Below, in pieces: positions 51,786-61,031 of a stretch of 64,000 bases of DNA. The translations under genes were made by a program, and so were the position numbers. A model generated the notes under the pieces. The model had not been told where the DNA came from, ran no database searches, and was given only the letters and a program-made list of their open reading frames with translations. The stretch spans positions 124,001 to 188,000 of the forward strand of contig JBBKWF010000021.1 of the NCBI GenBank assembly GCA_037968815.1, given 5' to 3'. The DNA comes from Pseudopedobacter sp037968815 (GTDB taxonomy: Bacteria > Bacteroidota > Bacteroidia > Sphingobacteriales > Sphingobacteriaceae). Each line of letters opens with the position of its first letter. Position 1 is the first letter of the stretch.

Positions 51786-52778
51786 ATGAAAACCTTAATT
51801 GCATCAGTATTAATTCTGAATGTGTTTTTTTGCCAAGCGCAAGAGCAAAAGGCTGTGAAAACTTACTTTGTTAAAGGAAATGGTTTTTCTACCGTTTTTA
51901 AAGAAAAGAAATTAGAAAAAGTTGATAGTGCAGACTATACACGAACGGTAGGTTTAGATAAAAACAATGAGAGTTTATATGATGTTACGGAGTACTATTT
52001 AGATAAAAGCATTCGAAGAATTGGCAACTCGCTCACCAATGATTTTACGCCTAAATACAGCGGAAATGTTATTAGCTACTTTGAAAATGGAAATAAAGCA
52101 TCCGAAGAGCTTTTTGTTACAGGTCAACGTAAAGGCGTTTCTACCTATTATTTTTCTAATAAGCAGATAAGAAAAGTTGTGAGATATGACTCGGATAAAA
52201 CGGGGACTATAGAAAAAGTGTCAGTGCTTAATGATTCGCTAGGTAATCACTTTTTAGACGAAGCAGGTACAGGAAGTTTTAAAATAACAGATGAAGCCGG
52301 AGATTTAGTTGAAGGAGCCTACACCAACGGTTTAAAGGATAAAACTTGGAAGACAGTCAATATCAAAAAGAGAGAAACCTACTTTGACGAGTACGATGGC
52401 GGAAAATATATTCAAGGAAAAACTATTGACGCCAGTGGCAAAACAACAAAATACGATAAGTTGGAAGCATTACCTACATTTAAAGGAGGCTTATCGGCTT
52501 TAGGTTCTTTTTTGTCTAGTAATTTGCGCTATCCAGATGAAGCTCGTGACAACAATATACAAGGCCGGGTATTTTTGCAGTTTGTGATAGAGAAAGACGG
52601 GACTTTAGTAGAGGCTAAGGTTGTTCGAGGAATCGGTTCCGGCTGTGATGAAGAAGCCTTAAGAGTGATTAACAAGTCGCCAAGATGGAATCCGGGAACA
52701 CAAAGAGGGAGACCTGTTAGGGTGAGTTATGTCCTTCCCATCTTTTTTCAGTTAAGCACTTCCAATTCCAAAAAATAA
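51786..52778 (+). CDS. TonB C-terminal-domain protein with YwqK-like repeats
   Basis: A 330-residue exported protein: signal peptide MKTLIASVLILNVFFCQAQ, then a region of MORN/YwqK-like beta repeats (GNVISYFENGNKASEELFVT, GVSTYYFSNKQIRKVVRYD, EGAYTNGLKDKTWKTV), and a C-terminal TonB domain (ARDNNIQGRVFLQFVIEKD, EEALRVINKSPRWNPG, VSYVLPIFFQL). It has no N-terminal membrane anchor, so it is not a classical energy transducer; the TonB fold probably mediates binding in the periplasm. This domain mix is common in Bacteroidota, with no assigned function. Confidence 0.85.
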   Translation: MKTLIASVLILNVFFCQAQEQKAVKTYFVKGNGFSTVFKEKKLEKVDSADYTRTVGLDKNNESLYDVTEYYLDKSIRRIGNSLTNDFTPKYSGNVISYFENGNKASEELFVTGQRKGVSTYYFSNKQIRKVVRYDSDKTGTIEKVSVLNDSLGNHFLDEAGTGSFKITDEAGDLVEGAYTNGLKDKTWKTVNIKKRETYFDEYDGGKYIQGKTIDASGKTTKYDKLEALPTFKGGLSALGSFLSSNLRYPDEARDNNIQGRVFLQFVIEKDGTLVEAKVVRGIGSGCDEEALRVINKSPRWNPGTQRGRPVRVSYVLPIFFQLSTSNSKK

Positions 52779-52783
52779 TTGGA

Positions 52784-52917
52784 ATGGAAACCACATAATC
52801 TGGTCGATTTTCATTCTGTATTTTTCGGTTGGTGTTCTCGCCGTAGCGCTTAAAAGAAAATATGAAACTAAAGATGATGGCACAATGCGAACACCGACCA
52901 TAGGGAATTTGCGTTAG
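52784..52917 (+). pseudogene. Possible small membrane-protein ORF with a one-base frame break
   Basis: Immediately after the TonB-domain gene, an ATG at 52784 reads four codons to a stop. One frame over, an open stretch reads IIWSIFILYFSVGVLAVALK, then RKYETKDDGTM and a TAG at 52915. That is one membrane helix followed by a charged tail, and a single extra base near 52792 would join the ATG to it. It could be a small broken gene, a sequencing error or chance. An imperfect 11-bp inverted repeat (52827-52837 and 52889-52899) lies within it. Confidence 0.25.
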
Positions 52918-53004
52918 GGATAAAAGTGAAAAGCCCACAGCGGGGTGCAACGGAGCGAGGACTTGTAACGGATAGCCCGACCGCTTTCCGCGGGAACGCC
53001 CAAA
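52910..53004 (+). repeat. Dispersed repeat, TGCGTTA...ACGCCC family, subtype B copy 2
   Basis: It starts TGCGTTAGGGATAAAAGTG, continues through AAAGCCC, GGATAGCCCGACC and a GC-rich hairpin (CCCG/CGGG), and ends GGAACGCCCAAAA. It shares these blocks with 14286-14387 and its outer ends with the subtype A repeats. It is much more GC-rich than its surroundings. Confidence 0.75.
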
Positions 53005-53104
53005 ATAAGAACCCACTTCTAAATAAGTTTATTAAATGGTTCAGGCGCTAATGTATCAAAACAATAAATCTAAAAAAAGATAACAAAAAAAACTTTACAT
53101 TTCC

Positions 53105-53112
53105 TACCTTTG
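53105..53112 (+). promoter_or_regulatory. carB promoter -7 box
   Basis: TACCTTTG fits TAnnTTTG and is followed by CATC, the context typical of strong promoters in this phylum. The 67-nt leader to the carB ATG contains the hairpin at 53114-53135. No TTG is found at -33. Confidence 0.6.
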
Positions 53113-53113
53113 C

Positions 53114-53144
53114 ATCCCGAACAAGCATTCGGGATTTTTGTTTT
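53114..53144 (+). terminator. Terminator-like hairpin at the carB transcription start
   Basis: ATCCCGAA (53114-53121) pairs perfectly with TTCGGGAT (53128-53135), loop CAAGCA, followed by TTTTTGTTTT. It begins 1 nt after the -7 box, so the predicted start point falls in its left arm. It may stop read-through from upstream, stabilise the 5' end of carB mRNA, or act as an attenuator if transcription starts earlier. Confidence 0.6.
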
Positions 53145-53178
53145 ATTACAAAGCGTAAAATCCCCTTAAAATTACGCC

Positions 53179-55995
53179 ATGCCAAAAAATAATTCCATTA
53201 AATCAGTTTTAATCATCGGTTCAGGACCTATTATCATTGGTCAGGCTTGTGAATTTGATTACGCCGGTTCTCAGGCTTCTTTGTCTTTAAAAGAAGAAGG
53301 AATCGAAGTTTCTATCATCAATTCCAATCCTGCAACCATCATGACGGATGAGGTAATTGCAGATCACGTTTATTTAAAACCTTTAACTGTTGCTTCTTTA
53401 GAAGAAATTTTACAAGAACGCCAAATTGATGCAGTATTGCCAACAATGGGCGGTCAAACCGCTTTAAACTTAGCAATAGAAGCAGAAGAACGCGGTATTT
53501 GGGAAAAATACGGAGTAGAAATTATTGGTGTTGATACTGCTGCAATCGAGAAAACAGAGAACCGCGAGGCTTTCCGTCAATTGATGGTTGATATAGGTAT
53601 TGGTGTTGCAAAGTCACAAATTGCCAACTCCTTTTTAGAAGGTAAAGAAGCGGCACAAGATATCGGCTTCCCATTAGTAATTCGTCCTTCCTACACCTTA
53701 GGAGGTTACGGCGGTGGATTTGTTCACAAAAAGGAAGATTTCGACGCGGCACTTTCTCACGGTTTAACAGCTTCCCCAACCCACGAGGTTTTGGTAGAAC
53801 AAGCCGTTATTGGTTGGAAAGAATACGAGTTAGAGCTATTGCGTGACAATAAGGACAACGTAATTATTATCTGTTCTATCGAGAACTTTGATCCAATGGG
53901 TATCCATACCGGAGATTCAATTACGGTTGCTCCGGCAATGACCTTGTCTGACCGTTGTTTCCAAGATATGCGTAACCAAGCTATCAAAATGATGAGAGCT
54001 ATCGGTAATTTCGCAGGTGGCTGTAATGTTCAGTTTTCGGTAAACCCGGAAGATGAAAGCATTATCGCTATCGAAATTAACCCTCGTGTTTCTCGCTCAT
54101 CTGCCTTGGCATCAAAAGCAACAGGTTACCCAATTGCAAAAATTGCAGCTAAATTGGCTATCGGTTACAACTTAGACGAGTTAGAAAATCAGATTACAAA
54201 AACAACATCAGCATATTTTGAACCTACTTTAGATTATGTTATTGTTAAAATCCCTCGCTGGAATTTCGATAAATTTAAAGGAGCTAATACCGAACTTGGT
54301 TTACAGATGAAATCTGTGGGCGAGGTAATGGGAATTGGGCGTTCATTTATTGAAGCTTTACAAAAAGCTTGTCAGTCTTTAGAAATTGGCAGAGCAGGTT
54401 TAGGTTCAGACGGAAAGCAAAACCGTAACATCGAAGATATTATGTACAAGTTGGAGCACCCAAGTTGGGACCGACTGTTTGCTATCAAAGATGCTATGCG
54501 TATGGGCGTACCATTGGAGTCTATCCGTAAAGTCACTAAAATTGATAAGTGGTTCTTAAATGAAATTCAGGAACTAACAGCATTAGAGCAAGAGTTGAAA
54601 CGCTATGCTTTAAACAATATCCCTAAAGACTTTTTCTACACCATTAAACAAAAAGGTTTCTCTGATGTACAGATTGCTTGGATTTTAGGCAACGTTACTG
54701 AGGACGAAGTTTACGACCGTAGAAAAGAGTTGGGAATAAATCGAGTTTATAAAATGGTAGATACTTGTGCCGCGGAATTTCCAGCACAAACACCATATTT
54801 TTACTCTACTTACGAAGGTGAAAACGAATCTAAACCATCTGATAAAAAGAAAGTCATTGTTTTAGGTTCGGGGCCAAACAGAATTGGACAAGGAATTGAG
54901 TTCGATTATTCTTGTGTACATGGTTTAATTGCAGCACATGAGGAAGGTTACGAAGCCATTATGGTAAACTGTAACCCAGAAACGGTTTCTACCGATTTCA
55001 ACATGGCAGATAAATTATATTTTGAGCCAGTTTTCTGGGAGCATGTTCGTGAAATAATCGATTTAGAAAAACCAGAAGGTGTAATTGTTCAATTAGGCGG
55101 ACAAACTGCTTTAAAAATGGCTGAAAAGCTTCACGAGAAAGGTATCAAGATTATCGGAACAAGTTTCGAAAATATGGATATTGCTGAAGACCGTGGTCGT
55201 TTCTCTGATTTATTGAAAGATTTAGATATTCCTTATCCTAAATACGGTGTTGCCGAAACTGCGGAAGAAGCGATTGTTGTTGCAAAAGAAGTAGGTTACC
55301 CAGTATTGGTTCGTCCGTCTTATGTTTTAGGTGGGCAAGGAATGAGCATTGTTATTAACGATGAAGATTTAGAAACTGCCGTAGTAAAGCTTTTAGGAGA
55401 TTTACCAGGTAACCGAGTGTTAATTGATCATTTCTTAGATAGAGCAGAAGAAGCAGAGTCTGACTGTATTTTTGATGGCGAGGATGTGCATATCATTGGT
55501 TTAATGGAGCATATTGAGCCTGCCGGTATTCACTCTGGAGATTCAAGCGCAGTATTGCCAACTTTTAGTTTATCCGATGCTGTTATTGGAAAAATGGAAG
55601 AATACACAGCTAAAATTGCTAAAGCTTTAGATATTCGTGGATTGATGAATATGCAGTTTGCTATTAAGAACGAAGAAGTTTATGTAATTGAGGCAAACCC
55701 AAGAGCATCACGTACGGTTCCTTTTATTGCGAAAGCTTACGGTGTAGCATACATTAACATTGCTACAAAGGTGATGTTGGGTACTAAGAAGTTGAAAGAC
55801 TTTACAATTGTTAGAAAGCTGAAAGGTTACGCTATTAAAGAGCCTGTTTTCTCTTACAACAAGTTTCCTGAGATACAGAAAGAGTTAGGTCCTGAGATGA
55901 AATCAACTGGTGAAGCCATCCGTTTCATTAAAGATCTAGAAGATCCATACTTTATTCAGCTTTCTAAAGAGAAATCAATGTATTTGAGTAAGTAA
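53179..55995 (+). CDS. carB: Carbamoyl-phosphate synthase large subunit lacking the allosteric domain
   Basis: CarB makes carbamoyl phosphate from bicarbonate, ATP and ammonia channelled from CarA, for pyrimidine and arginine synthesis. The 938-residue protein has both ATP-grasp synthetase halves: the first with IIIGQACEFDYAGSQASLS, MGGQTALNLA and RPSYTLGGYGGG (1-400), the oligomerisation helices (about 400-550), and the second with VLGSGPNRIGQGIEFDYSC and RPSYVLGGQGMSIV (about 555-938). It ends where E. coli CarB (1073 residues) begins its C-terminal MGS-like domain, which binds UMP, IMP and ornithine; that domain is absent and no remnant follows. carA is not in the window. Confidence 0.96.
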   Translation: MPKNNSIKSVLIIGSGPIIIGQACEFDYAGSQASLSLKEEGIEVSIINSNPATIMTDEVIADHVYLKPLTVASLEEILQERQIDAVLPTMGGQTALNLAIEAEERGIWEKYGVEIIGVDTAAIEKTENREAFRQLMVDIGIGVAKSQIANSFLEGKEAAQDIGFPLVIRPSYTLGGYGGGFVHKKEDFDAALSHGLTASPTHEVLVEQAVIGWKEYELELLRDNKDNVIIICSIENFDPMGIHTGDSITVAPAMTLSDRCFQDMRNQAIKMMRAIGNFAGGCNVQFSVNPEDESIIAIEINPRVSRSSALASKATGYPIAKIAAKLAIGYNLDELENQITKTTSAYFEPTLDYVIVKIPRWNFDKFKGANTELGLQMKSVGEVMGIGRSFIEALQKACQSLEIGRAGLGSDGKQNRNIEDIMYKLEHPSWDRLFAIKDAMRMGVPLESIRKVTKIDKWFLNEIQELTALEQELKRYALNNIPKDFFYTIKQKGFSDVQIAWILGNVTEDEVYDRRKELGINRVYKMVDTCAAEFPAQTPYFYSTYEGENESKPSDKKKVIVLGSGPNRIGQGIEFDYSCVHGLIAAHEEGYEAIMVNCNPETVSTDFNMADKLYFEPVFWEHVREIIDLEKPEGVIVQLGGQTALKMAEKLHEKGIKIIGTSFENMDIAEDRGRFSDLLKDLDIPYPKYGVAETAEEAIVVAKEVGYPVLVRPSYVLGGQGMSIVINDEDLETAVVKLLGDLPGNRVLIDHFLDRAEEAESDCIFDGEDVHIIGLMEHIEPAGIHSGDSSAVLPTFSLSDAVIGKMEEYTAKIAKALDIRGLMNMQFAIKNEEVYVIEANPRASRTVPFIAKAYGVAYINIATKVMLGTKKLKDFTIVRKLKGYAIKEPVFSYNKFPEIQKELGPEMKSTGEAIRFIKDLEDPYFIQLSKEKSMYLSK

Positions 55996-56044
55996 TTCTA
56001 AAGCTATTGGTTTTATAAACCGAGAGTCTACACTTTAAATATTG

Positions 56045-56075
56045 AAACCATCCTAAACTTTAGGATGGTTTTTTC
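56045..56075 (+). terminator. Terminator after carB
   Basis: AAACCATCCTAAA pairs with TTTAGGATGGTTT around CT, followed by TTTCTTTT. It lies 50 nt past the carB stop. Confidence 0.92.
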
Positions 56076-56156
56076 TTTTAGTGCTTATTTGAAAAAATCA
56101 TTTAATGAATATTGCCTTTTTAAAGAAAAAAGTAAAATTGTTCTGTAACAAAAAAA

Positions 56157-56182
56157 AGTAAATTTTAGCTACAAAATTTACT
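56157..56182. promoter_or_regulatory. Perfect inverted repeat upstream of susC
   Basis: AGTAAATTTT (56157-56166) and AAAATTTACT (56173-56182) form a perfect 10-6-10 inverted repeat, 266 nt before the susC start. It could bind a dimeric regulator of the susCD pair, or arise by chance in very AT-rich DNA. The rest of the 372-nt gap between the carB terminator and susC is AT-rich, with no gene and no exact TAnnTTTG box that I can place. Confidence 0.3.
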
Positions 56183-56447
56183 ATGTTAGCATAATAAAAT
56201 TACTATAAATGAAAATATGGCACTATAAATTGTATTTTATTGTAAAATTGTTAAAGTAAGAACTTGTTTATGTAACAAATATGATATAAATTAGGGTAAT
56301 TTTTATTAAATTTTTAATTAACTGTAGATCAATTAATTGCGTTGTTTTGTTAAAAAATGTTAAATATTAATTTGTTTTTAACATGAAGTACTTGCTATAT
56401 TTAAAATCAATTAACACAATTACTAATTTACTTTATTTTTAAATTGT

Positions 56448-59400
56448 ATGAAAAAACTTGTACAAAGTTTATTCGTCTTGTTGCTGATAGCATCTAGTGT
56501 GCTTGCTCAAGATAGAAGAATTACAGGAAAGGTGACGGCCTCCGAAGATGGTTTTCCTTTACCTGGTGTTTCAGTTAAAGTAACTGGGGCAAATCAAGGA
56601 ACGCAGACTGATGCAAATGGTAATTTTACTATCAATGTACCTGCTTCCGCTAAAACATTAGAGGTTTCTTACATCGGTTTTGTTAATCAAATCTTACAGA
56701 TTGGTTCAAAAACAACTTTTAACGTTGCTTTAAAGAATGATACAAAAGCACTTTCTGAAGTGGTTGTTGTAGGTTATGGAACTCAAATTAAGAAAAATGT
56801 AACATCTGCTATTTCAAGCGTTGGTGCTGACGATATCAAAGAACAGCCTGTGCCTGACATTGCTCAAGCTTTACAGGGTAGGCTTTCAGGTGTGCAAGTT
56901 TCAGCAGGTTCTGGAAGGCCAGGAGCGCCCATAAATATTGCGATTAGAGGGCGGTCTTCTATGTTGGCTGGGAATAAACCGTTATACGTAATTGACGGAG
57001 TAATTATGCCAAGTAACAATAACTTTATCCCTGGTGATCCTGTTAGTAGCCCTGATCAAGATATTTCTCCCATGGCAAATCTAAACCCAGAAGATATCCA
57101 GTCAATTGACGTATTGAAAGATGCTGCTGCTGCTGCTATTTATGGATCGAGAGGTTCTAATGGTGTTGTTTTGATTACAACTAAAGCAGGGAAAAAAGGC
57201 GGAAAGTCTGTTATTAATGTTAATACTTATACTGGTTTTCAATCTTTAACTAATGTTAGAGACGTTCTAGGTGCTTCTGAGTATAGAGCAATGTATAATG
57301 AGGCTTTGGTGAACAGAACTCCTTCTTTGGCACCTTTATTTACTCAATCTGAGATTGATAATCCAGGTGATAATGTAAATTGGATTGACCAAGTAGTTTC
57401 AGACGACTCAAGGGTAAATAGTTTTCAACTTTCTTTGACTTCTGGAGGCAATGAGAAGACGCAGTTTTACAGTTCCTTAAATTATTTTAGCCAAGATGGA
57501 GCTTTAAAGAAAGGTTCATTTGACAGGTATGCACTAAGAACGAATGTTACTCATGAGGTTAATGACTTTATAACATTTGGCTCGAATCTTTCAATTTCTA
57601 AAACTTTGAGAGATGAAACTCCAATAGACAATAGCATATTCTCTCCGTTTCCTAGGTCTTTAATAGCTAGACCAGACCAGCCTATTCTAAATGCAGATGG
57701 GACTTTTGCAACAAATAGCTTTGGTAACCCTGCTCACATGTTTCAATCGGATGATTTTATTAATCTCTCAAATATATTTAACTCCACATTTGCAGAAATT
57801 AAAATATTACCAGAATTACGTTTTAAAACAGCAGTTGGTATAGATTATACTTATTTAGATCAAAGAACATATGACCCTATAACTTCTTTACCAGGGGTTG
57901 GCTCTAATGGTGCAGCTTCTTCAGGTTATGCACAAACGCAGAATATTCTTACCACTCAAACACTTTCTTATAACAAGAACTTTTTTGAAGACAAACTGAA
58001 TGTTGACGGTACAGCTGTTTACGAATTTCAATGGAACGACAGAGAGAATAATAGAGTAACAGGAACAAGCTTTCCTTCTGATTTAACTCCATATGTAGTT
58101 TCAGCTGCACAAATTGCGACAGGTACAGCCAGCTTAACTCAGTTTAGAATAGAATCTATGCTAGCTCGTATGAACTTAGCTTGGGATGGAAAGTATTTAT
58201 TAGGTGCTTCTATTAGAAGAGATGGTTCTACCAAATTTCCTGATAAAGGAAGATATGGTTATTTCCCATCAGTTTCTGCAGGTTGGGTAGTTTCTGATGA
58301 AAGTTTCTTAAGTAATGTTGATGTAATCAATCTTTTAAAAATAAGAGGAAGTTACGGTGAAACGGGTAATCAAGAAGGTATTGGTAACTTTTCTTCTAGA
58401 AGGTTGATCGGTGGTGGATTCAATTACGATGATAGTCCTGGCTTTGCTTTAAGTACTATAGGTAGCCCTGATTTGAGATGGGAAACAACAACACAATTCG
58501 ATATTGGTTTTGAGATATCAGTACTAAATAATAGAATAGATTTCTCTGCAGATTATTACAAGAAAAAAACTTCAGACCTTTTACAAAACAAACCTATTCC
58601 TTCCACAACTGGATTTTCTTCTATACTAGAAAATGTGGGTAATTTAGAAGGTTCAGGATTTGATTTCTCTATAAACAGTAGAAATTTTGTAGGAGACTTC
58701 AAATGGAACACTTCTTTGAATTTATCTACTTATAAAAACAAAGTTACTGAGTTGTTTGATGAGCAGCCTATTGATGCAGGATTTGTTGTTAGAACAGCCG
58801 TAGGACAGCCATTGGGTTCATTCTTTTTAGTTAAATCTTTAGGAGTAGATCCTGCTACAGGTGATATGATGTTCGAAGACCTGAACACTTCAAACTCTAT
58901 AAGTGGAGAAGACAGACAGTTTTTAGGAAATCCTCTTGCTGATTTTTATGGAGGTATAACTAATAATTTCTCTTATAAGAATTTTGATTTGGGCGTGTTT
59001 TTTCAGTTCTCTTATGGAAATGACATCTATAACTTGAATGCAGAAGGTGTTGGAGGTAGTGCAAGTTTAGGAGGTCAAGCTTCAGCAACTTCACCAGCGG
59101 CGAATATCTTTAAGGATGTTTACGATAATAGATGGACACCAACTAATACCAATGCTGAATACCCTAGGGCTGTAGGTGGAACTCAAGGTATTTATAATAC
59201 TCAGAGGTCTTCCAGATATTTGGAAGATGGAAGTTATTTAAGGTTGAAAAATATAACATTAGGATATAATTTACCAAAAAGTTTAATTTCTAAATTAAAG
59301 GTTAATAACGCTAGAGTGTATGTTACTGGCCAAAACATTTTAACTTTTACAAATTATACTGGATTTGATCCTGAGGTATCTTCAACATTTAGTATTGCTA

Positions 59401-59471
59401 ATACAGGTGTTGATCAAGGTACAATACCTCAATTTAAAACATTTTCATTTGGATTAAACATAGGTTTATAA
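56448..59471 (+). CDS. SusC/RagA-family TonB-linked outer-membrane transporter
   Basis: A 1007-residue nutrient-import channel that works with the SusD lipoprotein downstream. It has a signal peptide (MKKLVQSLFVLLLIASSVLA), a carboxypeptidase-regulatory-like domain (about 24-100: ITGKVTASEDGFPLPGVSVK), the SEVVVVGYGTQIKKNVTSAI SusC signature, a plug (VLKDAAAAAIYGSRGSNG) and a long barrel ending TFSFGLNIGL. There is no N-terminal STN domain, so control through an ECF sigma/anti-sigma pair is unlikely, and none lies nearby. The substrate cannot be deduced; the adjacent GHL10 gene hints at a glycan. Confidence 0.94.
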   Translation: MKKLVQSLFVLLLIASSVLAQDRRITGKVTASEDGFPLPGVSVKVTGANQGTQTDANGNFTINVPASAKTLEVSYIGFVNQILQIGSKTTFNVALKNDTKALSEVVVVGYGTQIKKNVTSAISSVGADDIKEQPVPDIAQALQGRLSGVQVSAGSGRPGAPINIAIRGRSSMLAGNKPLYVIDGVIMPSNNNFIPGDPVSSPDQDISPMANLNPEDIQSIDVLKDAAAAAIYGSRGSNGVVLITTKAGKKGGKSVINVNTYTGFQSLTNVRDVLGASEYRAMYNEALVNRTPSLAPLFTQSEIDNPGDNVNWIDQVVSDDSRVNSFQLSLTSGGNEKTQFYSSLNYFSQDGALKKGSFDRYALRTNVTHEVNDFITFGSNLSISKTLRDETPIDNSIFSPFPRSLIARPDQPILNADGTFATNSFGNPAHMFQSDDFINLSNIFNSTFAEIKILPELRFKTAVGIDYTYLDQRTYDPITSLPGVGSNGAASSGYAQTQNILTTQTLSYNKNFFEDKLNVDGTAVYEFQWNDRENNRVTGTSFPSDLTPYVVSAAQIATGTASLTQFRIESMLARMNLAWDGKYLLGASIRRDGSTKFPDKGRYGYFPSVSAGWVVSDESFLSNVDVINLLKIRGSYGETGNQEGIGNFSSRRLIGGGFNYDDSPGFALSTIGSPDLRWETTTQFDIGFEISVLNNRIDFSADYYKKKTSDLLQNKPIPSTTGFSSILENVGNLEGSGFDFSINSRNFVGDFKWNTSLNLSTYKNKVTELFDEQPIDAGFVVRTAVGQPLGSFFLVKSLGVDPATGDMMFEDLNTSNSISGEDRQFLGNPLADFYGGITNNFSYKNFDLGVFFQFSYGNDIYNLNAEGVGGSASLGGQASATSPAANIFKDVYDNRWTPTNTNAEYPRAVGGTQGIYNTQRSSRYLEDGSYLRLKNITLGYNLPKSLISKLKVNNARVYVTGQNILTFTNYTGFDPEVSSTFSIANTGVDQGTIPQFKTFSFGLNIGL

Positions 59472-59480
59472 ATTATTATT

Positions 59481-60860
59481 ATGAAAACGAAAATATTTAA
59501 AAATATACTACTGGCAAGCTGTATTGTCTTTGCATCATCCTGTGAAAAGTCATTGGATGCGGTATATCCAAGAGCATCACTATCTCCAGAGATAGTTGGG
59601 GCTGCAGATGCACCAAAATTACTTAATGGTATTTATGATGCTTTGCAAACTGGAAATACTAGTTTTTACTACTTAAGTTATGCAATGGAAGATCTTTCCG
59701 CAGATAACTTGGTATATAGAGCAACATTTTTTCAACATGGTGAAGTTGATAATAATTCAATCCTAGCAAGTAATGTCTTGGTTTCTAGATTCTTTATTGG
59801 TCCTTATGCTTTTATTCAAAGAGCTAATGATTTAATAGAAATCTTAAACACGAGTACTTCTATACCAGATGATGTCAAAAACCCTCTACTAACTCAAGCA
59901 TACTTTTTAAGAGCGTATGGTTACTATAGATTAGTTACATTATTTGGTCCAGTTCCAATCGTTGAAAATAGAGATGTAGTAAAAGTTCCAAGAAATACTG
60001 TTGATGATGTTTATGCTAAGATAATTGATGATCTAGAACTGAGTATTACGAGTGGTGGAGTATTCACGGATAGCAAATTTGCATCACTCCAGGCTTCTAA
60101 AGCTTTATTAGCTAGAGTGTATCTTATAAGGAAAAATTATCCATTGGCAAAACAGTATGCTGATGAGGTTATAAACTCTGGTAAGTTTGAGCTTACAAGT
60201 GACTATGCTTCAATATTTAAGACTCCTTATGTTTCAAAAGAACAGATTTTTAAAGTTAACTTTACAGTAACTGAAGGAGAACAAGCATTAGATTATTTTT
60301 TGCAACATCCTGATATGCCAGGTGGTGGAAGAGCGGAATTACCAGCAGATATATCTCTAGTGAACGCTTATGAAGCTAATGACCAGCGTAAAGCTGCGTC
60401 TGTTCAGTTTATCGCACCACCAGCAGCTAATAGTAATTGGTATTGTAAAAAATATCAAGATGCTTCTGGAAACGGAGCTTTACCTTTCAATATCTTAAGA
60501 ATTGCTGAAATGTATTTAATCTCAGCAGAAGCTCAATTTATGGGTGCGGGGAATCAAAATCCTGTAGACTTAGTTGCTTTAGGAAGAATCAATGATGTAA
60601 GAACCAAGAGAGGGCTTTTGCCTTTGGTAACTTTATCATTAAGTGCTATTGCTCAGGAAAGAAGAGTAGAATTAGCGTTTGAAGGAACAAGATGGACTGA
60701 TATGAAACGTTATCCATCAACTACAACGCCTTCTAAATCTATGGCAACTGTATTTTTGGAAGCAAAAGGAAGAACGGTTAATGATGAGTTGTATCCAATT
60801 CCTCAAGCTGCAATTAATACAAATGATCTGCTTTTACCTAATAACCCTGGGTATAATTAG
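59481..60860 (+). CDS. SusD/RagB-family nutrient-binding lipoprotein
   Basis: A 459-residue surface lipoprotein (lipobox FASSC, Cys21) that forms the lid over the SusC channel and binds substrate. It has the helical TPR-like SusD fold: LLNGIYDALQTGNTSFYYL, TQAYFLRAYGYYRLVTLFG (the conserved family signature), LQASKALLARVYLIRKNYPL, and the C-terminal INDVRTKRGLLPL and ERRVELAFEGTRWTDMKRY. It is 9 nt downstream of susC and ends at a terminator. Confidence 0.94.
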   Translation: MKTKIFKNILLASCIVFASSCEKSLDAVYPRASLSPEIVGAADAPKLLNGIYDALQTGNTSFYYLSYAMEDLSADNLVYRATFFQHGEVDNNSILASNVLVSRFFIGPYAFIQRANDLIEILNTSTSIPDDVKNPLLTQAYFLRAYGYYRLVTLFGPVPIVENRDVVKVPRNTVDDVYAKIIDDLELSITSGGVFTDSKFASLQASKALLARVYLIRKNYPLAKQYADEVINSGKFELTSDYASIFKTPYVSKEQIFKVNFTVTEGEQALDYFLQHPDMPGGGRAELPADISLVNAYEANDQRKAASVQFIAPPAANSNWYCKKYQDASGNGALPFNILRIAEMYLISAEAQFMGAGNQNPVDLVALGRINDVRTKRGLLPLVTLSLSAIAQERRVELAFEGTRWTDMKRYPSTTTPSKSMATVFLEAKGRTVNDELYPIPQAAINTNDLLLPNNPGYN

Positions 60861-60876
60861 AAAGTTACTTTTTACT

Positions 60877-60917
60877 GAAAGCCTCCGTTATTAGAGATAA
60901 TGGAGGCTTTCTTTTTT
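60877..60917 (+). terminator. Terminator after susD
   Basis: GAAAGCCTCC pairs with GGAGGCTTTC (inner TTAT/ATAA also pair), followed by TTTTTT. It ends the susCD operon. Confidence 0.9.
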
Positions 60918-61003
60918 CATGATAATTTTCACTACGGGGACGATAAACCATTAAACGTAAAAGGTATATTACGTTTCTTCCACACCAAATTCCATATATT
61001 TGC

Positions 61004-61011
61004 GTTTTCAA
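61004..61011 (+). promoter_or_regulatory. -7 box of the GHL10 hydrolase gene
   Basis: TATATTTG fits TAnnTTTG and lies 20 nt before the ATG at 61032, after the susD terminator, so the hydrolase gene has its own promoter. Confidence 0.5.
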
Positions 61012-61031
61012 ATTAGAAACCCAATATTTCA

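Noticed and set aside
52717..53016. 99-codon minus-strand frame over the repeat before carB
   Set aside because: Begins within the subtype B repeat and ends inside the TonB-domain gene; composition is not protein-like.
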